Assembly (NCBI RefSeq): GCF_038002345.1
Contig: NZ_JBBOCJ010000001.1
Span: 4,464,001 to 4,528,000 of the forward strand
Direction of reading: 5' to 3'
DNA length: 64,000 bases
Source: Paenibacillus sp. FSL M7-0420
Lineage (GTDB): Bacteria; Bacillota; Bacilli; Paenibacillales; Paenibacillaceae
Both the position numbers and the translations under genes were made by a program. Shown in pieces: positions 51,235 to 61,069 of this stretch. Each line of letters starts with the position of its first letter. Positions within the stretch are counted from its first letter, which is position 1. Under the pieces are notes generated by a model. It did not search any database and was not told the DNA's origin. It worked only from the letters and a program-made list of their open reading frames with translations.

Positions 51235-52674
51235 TTACTGTTTTTCGACAGGAAGCCGCAGGGTAAATGTGGTGCCTTCTCCTAGCTTGCTGGAGGCATA
51301 AATACTGCCGTGATGCGATTCGACGATATTCTTCACAATCGCCAGCCCCAGCCCCGTACCGCCCGACTCTCCGCGCAGACGCGCTTTGTCGGCTTTGTAG
51401 AAGCGTTCGAAGATAAACGGCAGATCCTCGGGGTTAATGCCGGCCCCCTGATCTCTAATCTGTATCTCCACATAGCTCCGGCCTTCCAGCGTTGTTGTAT
51501 CCGCAAGGATGGTTATCCTCCGGTCAGCCGGGGTGTGGCGGAAGGCATTATCCAGCAGATTGGTCAGCACCTGCTCCAGCTTGTCTTCATCGGCAGCCCC
51601 CAGCAGCATCTCCTGTTCAGGCCTCTTAAGCTCCAGCATGATATCCCGCTCCTTGGCTCTGACGGAGAACTTGCGGTATACCCGCTCCAGCAATTCTCCC
51701 ACATCCACCCTGGACTTCAGCATATCCGTATGTCCTGCTTCCATGCGCGCCAGGTCCAGCAGATCCTTCACCAGACGGCCCATACGCAAAGATTCATCGT
51801 GAATGACCTGCACCAGTTCACTGCTCTCCTCCGGGGAGGAAGCCATCCCGTCTAATAGTGCTTCACTGTAGCCCTGCATCATGGATAACGGAGTGCGGAT
51901 CTCATGGGATACATTGGCCACGAAATCACGCCGCATCTTCTCCAGACGCACCTCTTCCGTCACATCCCGCAGAACGGCAACAGCTCCGCGCAGATGATCT
52001 TCGGAATAGAGCGGTGCCATGTGCACCGACCATACCCCCTGCCGGACATGAACATTGGAGCGTTGATCGCCCCCGCCCTCAAGGGTGCTGAAGAACAGCG
52101 GACGCAGCGGAGGCGGCACCTCACTGGAAGCGGAGGCCTTCGGAACGAGTCCGGTATCCTCTTCCTCCTCCCAGGCAAGATCACTCCACGTTTCGAGGAG
52201 GGTCTGGCCATGCGGATTGGTGAGGATGATCCGGCCTTCGATATCGAAGGTGATTACCGCATCGCTCATGCTGCGCAGAACACTGGATAAATGCCCTTTT
52301 TCATTATTCAGACTGCGTATATTCTCTTCCAGCTCTTCCGCCATATGGTTAAATGATGTAGCAAGCTGGCCGATCTCATCGCTTGTGACCAGGGTCAGTC
52401 TTGTTCCATACTCGCCGCGGCGGATGTCATTCGCTGCCTCAATAACCTGCTGCATCGGCTGGGTGATCTTCGTGAACAGGAACAGGGCGAAGAAGGTGGT
52501 CAGAGAGAACCCGATCATGCATGTATACATGAACAGGCGCTTGATTGCCCCGGAATTGGTGAAATTACTGTCGATGTAAGGCAGCAGGAACAGCCCGAGT
52601 GTAATGAGCACGACAGCAACCAGGAAGATGATCGTGATCCACAGCTTACCGACAAGGCTTCTCCAGAAGTTCAC
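51235..52674 (-). CDS. resE: Sensor histidine kinase ResE
   Basis: A protein of 479 residues: two membrane spans (about 10-33 and 40-70) with a short external loop, HAMP (about 70-125), PAS (about 130-230), HisKA with FVANVSHEIRTPLSM and HATPase with NLLDNAFRHTP, DQGAGI and GTGLGLAIV. In B. subtilis ResE senses respiratory or nitric oxide-related signals and phosphorylates ResD. It starts at GTG 52674, directly before the resD stop, with an AGAGGTG site inside resD. Confidence 0.9.
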   Translation of the reverse strand: MNFWRSLVGKLWITIIFLVAVVLITLGLFLLPYIDSNFTNSGAIKRLFMYTCMIGFSLTTFFALFLFTKITQPMQQVIEAANDIRRGEYGTRLTLVTSDEIGQLATSFNHMAEELEENIRSLNNEKGHLSSVLRSMSDAVITFDIEGRIILTNPHGQTLLETWSDLAWEEEEDTGLVPKASASSEVPPPLRPLFFSTLEGGGDQRSNVHVRQGVWSVHMAPLYSEDHLRGAVAVLRDVTEEVRLEKMRRDFVANVSHEIRTPLSMMQGYSEALLDGMASSPEESSELVQVIHDESLRMGRLVKDLLDLARMEAGHTDMLKSRVDVGELLERVYRKFSVRAKERDIMLELKRPEQEMLLGAADEDKLEQVLTNLLDNAFRHTPADRRITILADTTTLEGRSYVEIQIRDQGAGINPEDLPFIFERFYKADKARLRGESGGTGLGLAIVKNIVESHHGSIYASSKLGEGTTFTLRLPVEKQ

Positions 52675-53391
52675 TTATTTAGGCACCTCTAGCTTATAGC
52701 CTACTCCCCATACCGTTGTAATCATCGCTGCCGATTCCGGGGATACCTTATTCAGTTTTTCACGCAGACGCTTGACATGGGTATCCACAGTGCGCAGATC
52801 TCCGAAGAACTCATAATTCCATACATCCTTCAGCAGCTCCTCACGCGAGAACACCTTGTCCGGTGAGATGGCCAGATAATGCAGCAGCTCGTATTCCTTG
52901 GGCGTCAGACTTACCTCTTGGCCGCCTGCACTTACGCGGTGTGCATCATGCTCAATAATCAGGAACGGGAACACGATATTGTTGCTTGAATTACTCTCTT
53001 TGGACAAAAATGCCGTTGCGGAAGAACGGCGCATGATCGCCTTGACCCGGTAGATCACCTCGCGCGGACTGAACGGCTTGACGACATAATCGTCTGCCCC
53101 CATCTCAAAGCCCTGCACCCGGTTGATCTCCTCACCCTTAGCGGTAAGCATCAGGACCGGTGTGGACTTCACCCCTCTGAGCCGGGTCAGCACTTCAATC
53201 CCGTCAATCCCAGGCAGCATCACATCCAGCAGAATCAGACCGTAGTCATTCGCGGTTGCTTTGCGCAGGGCAATTTCCCCGTCCTCTGCCTCATCAATTT
53301 CATAGCCTTCTTTTTCAAGATACATTTTGAGCAGGCGGCGGATACGTTCTTCGTCATCCACCACCAGAATTCTATTCAAGTGCTCAGCCAT
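52675..53391 (-). CDS. resD: Response regulator ResD
   Basis: An OmpR-family regulator of 238 residues. The receiver domain (about 5-120) has the acidic pocket VVDDEE, phosphoacceptor Asp in LILLDVMLPG and Lys in VKPF; the winged-helix DNA-binding domain (about 140-235) follows. It activates respiration and anaerobic genes in Bacillus. The gene order resA-B-C-D-E is kept, so it probably regulates the cytochrome maturation genes of the same operon. Confidence 0.92.
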   Translation of the reverse strand: MAEHLNRILVVDDEERIRRLLKMYLEKEGYEIDEAEDGEIALRKATANDYGLILLDVMLPGIDGIEVLTRLRGVKSTPVLMLTAKGEEINRVQGFEMGADDYVVKPFSPREVIYRVKAIMRRSSATAFLSKESNSSNNIVFPFLIIEHDAHRVSAGGQEVSLTPKEYELLHYLAISPDKVFSREELLKDVWNYEFFGDLRTVDTHVKRLREKLNKVSPESAAMITTVWGVGYKLEVPK

Positions 53392-53469
53392 TTACACAAC
53401 AACCCCTTCATCAATTACAGTAGAACGTCACCCTGGATCATACGCATGCCTGAAAGAAGCCTGAGCTTA

Positions 53470-54732
53470 TCAGTCGGTTCCCGCATATGAATGAAGTCCG
53501 GCGATAACCAGATTAACGCCGACCAGGGTAAACATTACGATTAGAAAGCCGAGTACAGCGAGCCAAGCGGATTTGCGTCCCTGCCAGCCGCGGGCCAGCC
53601 GCAGATGGAGATACGCACTGTAGAACAGCCAGGTGACGAGAGCCCAGACTTCTTTGGGGTCCCATCCCCAAAATCTGCCCCAAGCCACCTCGGCCCATAT
53701 CATTGCAAAAATCAAAGCCCCCAGTGTGAAAATCGGGAACCCGATGGCGATTGCCCTGTAGGTAATCTCATCCAGGTCATTCTCATCAATTCCATCAAGT
53801 ACCGGATGAAGGGCCTTCCCAAGCGGCTTACGCACAGCCAGCCGAAGAAGCCCGTACAGGAGCAGTCCGGACAGCAGTGACCAGATCACAGTGTTGAACT
53901 TGCGCCCTGCATTGACGCCATTCATCCAGGATGGTGCTTGAAACAAAGGCTTCTGAAGCCCGAGAAACGGCTGGAAGCTCTCAATTTCGCTATGGTACGG
54001 TGCCACAATCGGCGGCATTTTATAACTCACTTTCTCTATTGTACTATCTTCCTGCCCGGGGCTGTCAATCGTAACGTTCGAACGGACAAAAACAGATTCA
54101 TAGCCCGCGCCGCGGAAGGCAAATACTGATCCAAGAAACCCAATTATAACAATGATCGAGAACAGAGTAAATTCGACCAGCCGCTGCTGCTTGCGGTCAC
54201 TGCGTTCCTTGCTGTCAAACTTCACTGTCCGCAGCAGATACATCAGCCCGGCGGCAAAGCCAACCGCGAAGAAGGATTCCCCGAGGGCAGCGAGCGTGAC
54301 ATGAATATTCAGATAGATCGACTTCAGCGAAGGAATGAGCGGCTGTACTTCCTGCGGAAATACCGCCGCATAAGCCATTACAACAATCGAGATCGGAACC
54401 GCGAATACCCCGAGAATCATCTTGCGGTAAATGGCGAAGATCACCGTAAAAGCCACCATCACCATCATCGATAGGAAGGTCATGAACTCATACATGTTAC
54501 TTACCGGAATATGACCGGCCCCCATCCAGCGGGTAATGAAGTAAGCCAGATGGCAGAGCAGCCCGAGTGAGGAGGTGATAAAAGCAATCCGGCCCCAACG
54601 TGCAGTATGCTCCTCCGGCTTCCTGCCCGACCATTTGCGGCCCATAATAGCAATGGTGAACAACATGAAGGCACCGCTGTATAAGAAAAATGCGGCTATA
54701 AAGACGTCACTGCTGAAATCGAGCAAGTTCAT
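53470..54732 (-). CDS. resC: Cytochrome c maturation protein ResC (CcsA type)
   Basis: An integral membrane protein of 420 residues with about eight spans. The haem-handling tryptophan-rich WWD motif is WGRFWGWDPKEVWALVTW. Conserved His residues lie in nearby loops. Together with ResB it forms the system II haem transfer and ligation complex. The start overlaps the resB stop by four bases. Confidence 0.9.
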   Translation of the reverse strand: MNLLDFSSDVFIAAFFLYSGAFMLFTIAIMGRKWSGRKPEEHTARWGRIAFITSSLGLLCHLAYFITRWMGAGHIPVSNMYEFMTFLSMMVMVAFTVIFAIYRKMILGVFAVPISIVVMAYAAVFPQEVQPLIPSLKSIYLNIHVTLAALGESFFAVGFAAGLMYLLRTVKFDSKERSDRKQQRLVEFTLFSIIVIIGFLGSVFAFRGAGYESVFVRSNVTIDSPGQEDSTIEKVSYKMPPIVAPYHSEIESFQPFLGLQKPLFQAPSWMNGVNAGRKFNTVIWSLLSGLLLYGLLRLAVRKPLGKALHPVLDGIDENDLDEITYRAIAIGFPIFTLGALIFAMIWAEVAWGRFWGWDPKEVWALVTWLFYSAYLHLRLARGWQGRKSAWLAVLGFLIVMFTLVGVNLVIAGLHSYAGTD

Positions 54733-56417
54733 GCCATGCCTCCTCCGTTGTCCAATGATTTGTCATCGACTATCATGTCTATCTGCTCCAGAATAGCAAC
54801 GAGCTCACGGCGGAAGCCGAACCAGTTCTTGTTCGTGTGGCCTCCAAGCACCAGCTGTCCATCCTCAACGATCAGCCAGATGCGTCTGTGCTGCCAATAG
54901 AAGCCGAGAATCAGTCCCAGCATGACAATACCCGCACCAATCCAGACGAACGGCATTGCCCGGTCCACACGTATATTGAGATAGGTGGTGGATTCCGAGA
55001 AATCCACATCCGTCATACTGCCGACCTCAAGCTCCAGAAACCGTGTGCCGCCTCCAAGCTTATCGTTGATGGCCTCCTGCTGGAAGCGCTCCTTGTCCAC
55101 CTGCTTCGGGAAATAGAAATATTGCTGCCCCTCTGCCGGCAGATCCGGACCACGGATCAGGAAGAGAAACGCCGGAGCGTTCGGATAAGGGGAGGTGGAG
55201 ACCGGACGGCCTTCCTCATTCAATCCGAAATCCATATACTTCTCCTTCAGTTCAAGCGTGTACGGTCCCGCCTTGAAGCTGCGCTGCGGATTCTTCATAT
55301 CCAGTCTGAACTTGCCGTAGCTCTCGCCGGTTGCAGCATTGACCAGATCAGGCTGCACGGAACGCAGCACAGGCGTAAGATCATAGTCAAACTGATACGC
55401 TTTCATTCCCTGGTAGCTTAGCGGAGAATTCACCTGAATGTCGTGCCTGGCCACTTCCGCCAGCTGAGGCTCCTTGGAGGGATCGCTGCAGTCTGCCGTA
55501 CATTCATATAGAACCGCCTTCGTCTCGTAGAGCTTAGGGAGAACCTTCTTGCCCCGGAATTCCTCGGGCATCTCTTGTTCACTATAGAATTCTACCGTGA
55601 ATTTCTCATTCTTCAGGTACATGCTGGTGTCTGGTATCCTTACTGTCTCTCCCTGCGGGAAGGCAAGATGCTGATCCATATTCAGACCCGGCAATCCCCT
55701 GGCAAGCACAGCAAGCAAAAATATAATCAGGCCGATATGTATTACATAAGGTCCCCAGCGGCTGAAACGGTGTTTCTCGGCCAGTAAAGCGCCGCCCTCC
55801 GTCCGCACGCGGTATCCTTTCTTCCTAAGCGGCTGAACGATCCGTGCCACCCATTCCTCCGGCTCCCCCTCCACCTCTGTATTCAGCGTAAGCTTTTGAC
55901 GGGTAAGGAACTGGCGGTGCTTGCGGATCTTCTGCCGGGTTAGTGCCTTGTAGAGCGGAAGCACGCGGTCCAGGCTGCAGATGACCAGAGAAGCTCCAAT
56001 CATAACCAGCAGTGACACGAACCACCAGGATTCATAGGTATGCGAAAGGCCGAGTCTATAATATATATTCCCGGCTGTTCCATACGTTTGTTCATAATAG
56101 GTTGAAGCGTCAATATTCAGAAAGGTGCTCTCTTGCGGAAATATCGTACCTAGCATCGCACCCAGCAGCGTCAGCACAATCAGGTAGATGGCTATTTTGA
56201 CGGAGGAAAAAAAGTTCCAGACCTTGTCGATCACTCCCGGACTTACCTTTTGTGAACGGCGGGCCACCCCGTCGTAGCGCATCTCCAGGTTCCCCGAAGC
56301 GTTCTCTTCCTTCTCATCCAGCGGCTTGCCGCAGGCTTCACAGAGTACCGTTCCTACAGGATTCTGGTGACCGCATTCGCATTTGGTGTTGCTGATCAGC
56401 GGCTCATGCTTACTCAT
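54729..56417 (-). CDS. resB: Cytochrome c maturation protein ResB (Ccs1 type)
   Basis: A protein of 562 residues. Residues 12-35 form a small Cys-rich site (KCECGHQN...LCEACGK), then about three membrane spans up to residue 165, a large extracytoplasmic domain, and a final span near 500. The Ccs1/ResB fold holds haem and works with ResC. The N-terminal zinc-ribbon-like extension is not part of the classical Bacillus protein as I remember it. Overlaps resA and resC by four bases each. Confidence 0.9.
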   Translation of the reverse strand: MSKHEPLISNTKCECGHQNPVGTVLCEACGKPLDEKEENASGNLEMRYDGVARRSQKVSPGVIDKVWNFFSSVKIAIYLIVLTLLGAMLGTIFPQESTFLNIDASTYYEQTYGTAGNIYYRLGLSHTYESWWFVSLLVMIGASLVICSLDRVLPLYKALTRQKIRKHRQFLTRQKLTLNTEVEGEPEEWVARIVQPLRKKGYRVRTEGGALLAEKHRFSRWGPYVIHIGLIIFLLAVLARGLPGLNMDQHLAFPQGETVRIPDTSMYLKNEKFTVEFYSEQEMPEEFRGKKVLPKLYETKAVLYECTADCSDPSKEPQLAEVARHDIQVNSPLSYQGMKAYQFDYDLTPVLRSVQPDLVNAATGESYGKFRLDMKNPQRSFKAGPYTLELKEKYMDFGLNEEGRPVSTSPYPNAPAFLFLIRGPDLPAEGQQYFYFPKQVDKERFQQEAINDKLGGGTRFLELEVGSMTDVDFSESTTYLNIRVDRAMPFVWIGAGIVMLGLILGFYWQHRRIWLIVEDGQLVLGGHTNKNWFGFRRELVAILEQIDMIVDDKSLDNGGGMA

Positions 56418-56938
56418 GGTCCCACCAGCTTCCCGATTTGCTCGTCAAGCGAGCTCAGATCCAGCTGGCCGATATGAATGCTGTCCACCCTGCCCTTCGT
56501 ATTAATGAAGAAGGTAGTGGGCAGCGGGGAGACCCCGTAGCTGCGGACCGCGTCGCGTCCCTTATCCATTACAACCGGAAAATCAATATCCACGAGCTTC
56601 ACGAAATTGTCCACCGTCATCTGATCCTCGCCCACATTCACGCCCAAGACCACAACACCCTGGTCCTTCCATTTCTCCCACTGCGCCTGCAAGGCAGGCA
56701 TTTCCTTCACGCATGGTGCGCACCAGGAGCCCCAGAAGTTCAGAACAACCGACTTCCCTCTGAATTCCTCCAGCGTATGGGTCGCACCGTCCAGCCCAAG
56801 CAATTCAAAATTTGGCGCTTTTCCGCCTTCTTTAGGCTTGCCGTCTCCCCCGAACACAGAGGAGCTGATGGCATAACCCCCAAGCAGAACGATTAGTAAT
56901 AGTATCACGATTTGGATTGGCTTCCTGGCTTTGCCCAT
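56414..56938 (-). CDS. resA: Thiol-disulfide oxidoreductase ResA
   Basis: A membrane-anchored thioredoxin-fold protein of 174 residues. One span at about 8-27; active-site CxxC in WGSWCAPCVKEMP; cis-Pro near SPLPTTFF. It reduces apocytochrome c cysteines for haem attachment. ATG 56938 fits the signal anchor; AGGGGG lies upstream. First gene of resABCDE. Confidence 0.93.
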   Translation of the reverse strand: MGKARKPIQIVILLLIVLLGGYAISSSVFGGDGKPKEGGKAPNFELLGLDGATHTLEEFRGKSVVLNFWGSWCAPCVKEMPALQAQWEKWKDQGVVVLGVNVGEDQMTVDNFVKLVDIDFPVVMDKGRDAVRSYGVSPLPTTFFINTKGRVDSIHIGQLDLSSLDEQIGKLVGP

Positions 56939-57050
56939 GCAGGGGTACCCCCTTCTGTGACGCAACTCATTACTTTAGTTGTAAGGTGTGAACATCCTAT
57001 GAACATTATAACGAATATTGTCACAGTTTTAGGAGGGGAAATTGTGAACT

Positions 57051-57809
57051 TTATGTGTCTTTGCGTGTCTGATTGTCCCGGAGCATTCCCGCTTTGGCAA
57101 TTTGCTGCAGATGATTGATCTCATCCTTCGTCAAATGGCGGTAGGAGCCGCGCTTGAGATTCTGGAGCAGGATATCCCCGAAGGAAATCCGCTTCAGGCG
57201 GATCACCGGATGCGACACGGCCTCGAACATCCGCCGGACCTGGCGGTTGCGGCCTTCATGGATGGTGATGCTGATTACCGCTTCCTTATTGGCTTCATCG
57301 ATATCCTTGTACTCGACTTCCGCCGGAGCGGTCATGCCGTCTTCCAGCTTAATGCCGGCCTTCAGCTTGTCCAGCGCTGTGCCGTGCGGCACACCCTTGA
57401 CCGTGGCCAGATACGTCTTCGGCACATGATGCTTCGGATGCGTGAGCAGGTTGGCAAACTCACCGTCATTCGTCAGCAGCAGCAACCCTTCCGTATCATA
57501 GTCCAAGCGGCCTACAGGGTATACGCGCTCTGTGATTCCTTTCAGGTAATCCGTTACTACCTTGCGGCCCTTGTCATCCGAGGCGCTTGTAATTACCCCT
57601 TTGGGCTTGTTGAACATAATATAGATTTTATTCTCGCCCCGGATCAGTCTGCCCGAGACTTTAATAATATCGGTTGCGGGGTCCGCCTTCGTGCCAAGCG
57701 TAGTTACGAGTTCCCCGTTGACTTCCACTTTACCGGCCAAAATCATTTCTTCACATTTGCGTCTGGACGCAACACCTGCTTGCGCCAATATTTTCTGTAA
57801 TCTTTCCAT
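57051..57809 (-). CDS. rluB: 23S rRNA pseudouridine synthase RluB
   Basis: A protein of 252 residues with an N-terminal S4 RNA-binding domain (about 2-60) and the RsuA/RluB catalytic domain. The catalytic Asp is in GRLDYDTEGLLLLTNDG. The conserved EGRNRQVRRMF segment is present. It modifies helix 69/80-region uridines in related enzymes. ATG 57809. Confidence 0.93.
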   Translation of the reverse strand: MERLQKILAQAGVASRRKCEEMILAGKVEVNGELVTTLGTKADPATDIIKVSGRLIRGENKIYIMFNKPKGVITSASDDKGRKVVTDYLKGITERVYPVGRLDYDTEGLLLLTNDGEFANLLTHPKHHVPKTYLATVKGVPHGTALDKLKAGIKLEDGMTAPAEVEYKDIDEANKEAVISITIHEGRNRQVRRMFEAVSHPVIRLKRISFGDILLQNLKRGSYRHLTKDEINHLQQIAKAGMLRDNQTRKDT

Positions 57810-57829
57810 TTTCGACTACTCACCTCAGG

Positions 57830-58174
57830 TTAATGATAACCATCGGAGGCATAAATCACAAGATCATTCCATGGAAAAAATGCTCCGGGGCAAGTTTCAC
57901 TATGCGGCTCCACCGTAAGCGGCGACATTTGATAGCGCCCGGACAGCTCCAGTATAAGCTTCCCCGCCGCAAACAGCTGCTGCTGGCGCTCCGGAAGCTG
58001 GGGCAGCTGCTCCGCCTCCCCGTAGTTGCCTTCGAGGCAAATATGAATATGCTCCGGGTCTGTCAGCAGCGGCGCCGCATAGACCGAGCCGTTCAGCCCG
58101 ACCCAGAAGTCGAAGCCTTTGCCGTTAATAGACGGACAGCGGGAATGATGCAGAATAAAGCCCTTGTAGTCCAC
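57830..58174 (-). CDS. Amidase-like protein (peptidoglycan-recognition fold)
   Basis: A protein of 114 residues. The opening GFILHHSRCPSINGKGFDFW resembles N-acetylmuramoyl-L-alanine amidase (Amidase_2) starts with the zinc His pattern, and LEGNY is the usual middle segment. It has no signal peptide and is short for an active amidase, so it may act in the spore or mother cell or be a divergent member. No enzyme motif beyond the first His is certain. Confidence 0.6.
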   Translation of the reverse strand: MDYKGFILHHSRCPSINGKGFDFWVGLNGSVYAAPLLTDPEHIHICLEGNYGEAEQLPQLPERQQQLFAAGKLILELSGRYQMSPLTVEPHSETCPGAFFPWNDLVIYASDGYH

Positions 58175-58418
58175 CCTTTGTCGTCCTCCCTCCGTATTGC
58201 TGAAATAGCATATGTAGGGAGGGGGAACGTTGTGACCTGCGGACGCTGTTTTTGTGCCCTATCGGAATCGTCATTACATAGCAGCAGAGGAAGACGTAAA
58301 CCTAATATAACAGGGATGTAAGGAAGCTGTAATCTAAATCGATAGTCAGAGTGATGAGAGATTCTTAGACTTAAGACGACAGCGAATCATACTATATTTT
58401 TGTAACGGAGGAAAAGAA
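58175..58418. other. Intergenic region before the esterase gene
   Basis: About 245 bp. It contains a possible weak promoter (TTAAGA, 16 bp, TATATT near 58373-58400) and the ribosome site ACGGAGG for the esterase gene. Nothing else was recognised. Confidence 0.4.
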
Positions 58419-59780
58419 ATGTTGCTTAAAGGAACATGGAAAAAACGAGTCATCGCAATATCAGCAGTCTCGACGCTGCTCGGAGGTTCGGTTCCCGTCT
58501 CAGCCGCACAGCTGGCTCCGAATCCGGTGCCCTATGCGCATGAGATTCAATCATTGACAAGTGAAGACTACAGCGATCTTTCTTTTTTGAAGCCGCTGCT
58601 GAAGGACAAAACCGTCGTCAGCCTTGGTGAAAATTTTCATCGGGTAGGCGAATACGCCAGCATGAAGACGAGATTGGTAAAATATCTGCATGAGGAGCTG
58701 GGGTTTGAGGTCATCGCTTTTGAGTCGGGTCTGGCTGAGGCTTCCGTCGTCAACGATGTGGCTGATGAATTGACTCCAGCAGAGATGATGGATAATTCCA
58801 TATTCGATATCTGGAAATCCGCAGAAACCCTGGAGTTGTTCAACTACATCAAGCAATCCCGCCAGACGGACAAGCCCTTGCAACTGGCCGGATATGATAT
58901 GCAATATACATCCCCCATGCTGACGCTGGCCGCCCGCAGCAGCATTTCCAAGGTCAATGCTGCTTATGGCCAGGAATTTATGGATTTTGACAACGAGGCC
59001 ATCGGGAAATTTAATGAACTGATGAGTCAATACAGCCTGGAGACCAAGAGCAATGCTGTTTACCAGAAGAAGACAGGCCAGCTGATCCAGAAGTATGTCC
59101 CTAAATATAAGGAATACATCAGGTTCATCCAAGAAAACCGGATTCAGTTGGACGCAGCTTACCCTAAAGCTCCCCACATGGTAGATACTGTCCTAAAAGG
59201 GCTGGAGGACCGGGTGGCGTTGTTCATACAAGCCCAGCTAAAGAATGTGCGGGAAATTTACGAAGCCCGGGACAAAGTCATGGCTGAGCATGTGGAATGG
59301 CTGATGAAAGCCAGATACCCCGGCAAAAAAATCATCCTGTGGGCCCACAATGACCATTTGGCTAAAAAAACCTCGAACATTCGCGTCCTCGAGCAAGGAA
59401 AGTGGCAGAACAGTTTCACCAGTATGGGCGAACTGCTGCATCAGAAGCTGAAGGATAAAATGTATGTGGTAGGCTTATATATGTACCGGGGCAAAGCGGC
59501 AGTTATTTCAACCTTGAAGGAATTCCCTATAGGTCCGATGCCAAAGGGCACTCTGGAAGCGAGAATCATGCGAAGCGGATATGCCCGGACCTTCGTAGAC
59601 CTCACCGGACATACCCAGGCAGATGCAGACAACAGCTGGATGTTTCAGCCACTGTATGCTGCTGAGGACGGGCTGACCAGAGAGGTTATTGTTCCGATGG
59701 CGATGAAATTCGTACCGAAGGAACAGTTCGATGGCCTGATCGTCATAGATAGAGTATCCCCGCCAAACCGTAATTACTAA
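58419..59780 (+). CDS. Secreted erythromycin-esterase-family protein
   Basis: A protein of 453 residues with a signal peptide (about 1-31, ending VPVSAA). The domain shows SLGENFHRVGEY, EVIAFESGLAEA and IILWAHNDHLAK, the metal-free His/Glu pattern of the EreA/ChaN-like family. Known members hydrolyse macrolide lactones, but many are of unknown substrate. It lies alone on the plus strand among spore and respiration genes. GGAGG stands before the ATG. Confidence 0.85.
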   Translation: MLLKGTWKKRVIAISAVSTLLGGSVPVSAAQLAPNPVPYAHEIQSLTSEDYSDLSFLKPLLKDKTVVSLGENFHRVGEYASMKTRLVKYLHEELGFEVIAFESGLAEASVVNDVADELTPAEMMDNSIFDIWKSAETLELFNYIKQSRQTDKPLQLAGYDMQYTSPMLTLAARSSISKVNAAYGQEFMDFDNEAIGKFNELMSQYSLETKSNAVYQKKTGQLIQKYVPKYKEYIRFIQENRIQLDAAYPKAPHMVDTVLKGLEDRVALFIQAQLKNVREIYEARDKVMAEHVEWLMKARYPGKKIILWAHNDHLAKKTSNIRVLEQGKWQNSFTSMGELLHQKLKDKMYVVGLYMYRGKAAVISTLKEFPIGPMPKGTLEARIMRSGYARTFVDLTGHTQADADNSWMFQPLYAAEDGLTREVIVPMAMKFVPKEQFDGLIVIDRVSPPNRNY

Positions 59781-59808
59781 CGGGGCATGACAGATCTCCT
59801 CCTGCCTC

Positions 59809-60342
59809 CTACCCGAATACCAGCAGACAAACGGCAATGGCAGCAATAAAGCCGACGACGTCCGAGAACAGGCCCACTTTCAAGGCATAGCGGCCGTTGC
59901 GGATGCCTACGGCGCCGAAATAGACAGTCAGCACATACAGGGTGGTGTCTGTGCTGCCCTGTATAGTTGAAGCAATCATACCGATGAGAGAGTCCGGGCC
60001 GTGGACGCGGATCAGGTCTGTAGTATAGGCGAGTGATCCAGTGCCCGTCAGCGGGCGCAGGAGACCGAGCGGAAGCACCTCTGACGGAATACCCAGTCCC
60101 TCCATCAGAGGGCTTACAAAGCCCATCAGGAAGTCCAGCGCACCGGACGCGCGGAACACACTGATCGCCACCAGCATGCCGACCAGATGGGGGATAATCG
60201 CGATCGCGGTACCGAAGCCATCCTTCGCCCCCTCCACAAAAGATTCATAGACCGGAACCTTACGCGTGAAGGCATACAGTGGAATAAAGGTAACCATTAC
60301 CGGAATCGCCCAGGCAGAGATCAGACTGATCAGTTGTAACAC
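59809..60342 (-). CDS. spmB: Spore maturation protein B
   Basis: A membrane protein of 177 residues with about five spans and the nucleoside-gate-like repeat VEGAKDGFGTAIAIIPHLVGMLVA. SpmA and SpmB are needed for spore core dehydration in Bacillus. It follows spmA by seven bases. Confidence 0.93.
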   Translation of the reverse strand: MLQLISLISAWAIPVMVTFIPLYAFTRKVPVYESFVEGAKDGFGTAIAIIPHLVGMLVAISVFRASGALDFLMGFVSPLMEGLGIPSEVLPLGLLRPLTGTGSLAYTTDLIRVHGPDSLIGMIASTIQGSTDTTLYVLTVYFGAVGIRNGRYALKVGLFSDVVGFIAAIAVCLLVFG

Positions 60343-60348
60343 GGACGG

Positions 60349-61020
60349 TCACCCTTTCACCGAAGAATGTGGGAGCGCCCCGCTCCCGTTTGCCGGGCCG
60401 CTCCCGGCCTTCAGGACTGGCGGCGGTCCGGGCGGCCTGCGAAGCAGGGTCAGGCGGCGGAACAGCCTGTCCGCAGCAATCGCCGCCAGGGTAGCCACCG
60501 CCGTCGCCGCCAGGGTGGTCCCGACGATGGCCGCCGGGTCCGCCGATCCGTAATTCAGCCGGATCGCAATCAGAGTCGCCGGAATTAGAGTGATGCTGGC
60601 AGTGTTCAGCGCAAGCAGGGTACACATGGCCGGCGTTGCGGTCTCCTTATCCGGGTTCAGCGTCTGCAGCTCCTGCATCGCCTTAATGCCCATCGGAGTG
60701 GCTGCATTCCCCAGCCCCAGCAGGTTGGCGCTCATATTGGAGAGAATGTAGCCGATCGCGGGATGCCCTTTGGGCACATCCGGGAACAGAAAGGAGACTA
60801 CGGGACCCAGCACTTTGGAGATTTTCTTCAGCAGGTCGGCATCCTCCGCAATCCGCATAATGCCCAGCCAGAACACCAGCACACTGATCAGCCCGAAGCT
60901 GACGGTCACCCCGCTCTTCGCGCCATCGAATACGGCGGCGGTGAACTCGTTCATCCGTCCGTTAACTGCCGCAAAGCCAAATCCGATCAGGATCATTCCG
61001 AGCCAGATTCCATTTAACAT
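60349..61020 (-). CDS. spmA: Spore maturation protein A
   Basis: A membrane protein of 223 residues, with the repeated gate segment FDGAKSGVTVSFGLISVL and NMSANLLGLGNAATPMGIKAM. It is the partner of SpmB. The C-terminal 40 residues are Gly/Pro/Ala-rich and basic, longer than usual for the family. GGGGAGGGG precedes the ATG; it follows dacB. Confidence 0.92.
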   Translation of the reverse strand: MLNGIWLGMILIGFGFAAVNGRMNEFTAAVFDGAKSGVTVSFGLISVLVFWLGIMRIAEDADLLKKISKVLGPVVSFLFPDVPKGHPAIGYILSNMSANLLGLGNAATPMGIKAMQELQTLNPDKETATPAMCTLLALNTASITLIPATLIAIRLNYGSADPAAIVGTTLAATAVATLAAIAADRLFRRLTLLRRPPGPPPVLKAGSGPANGSGALPHSSVKG

Positions 61021-61069
61021 ACCTACCCCTCCCCCGGTTCATTCTGAATACTGTTTGTCTATCTACCCG

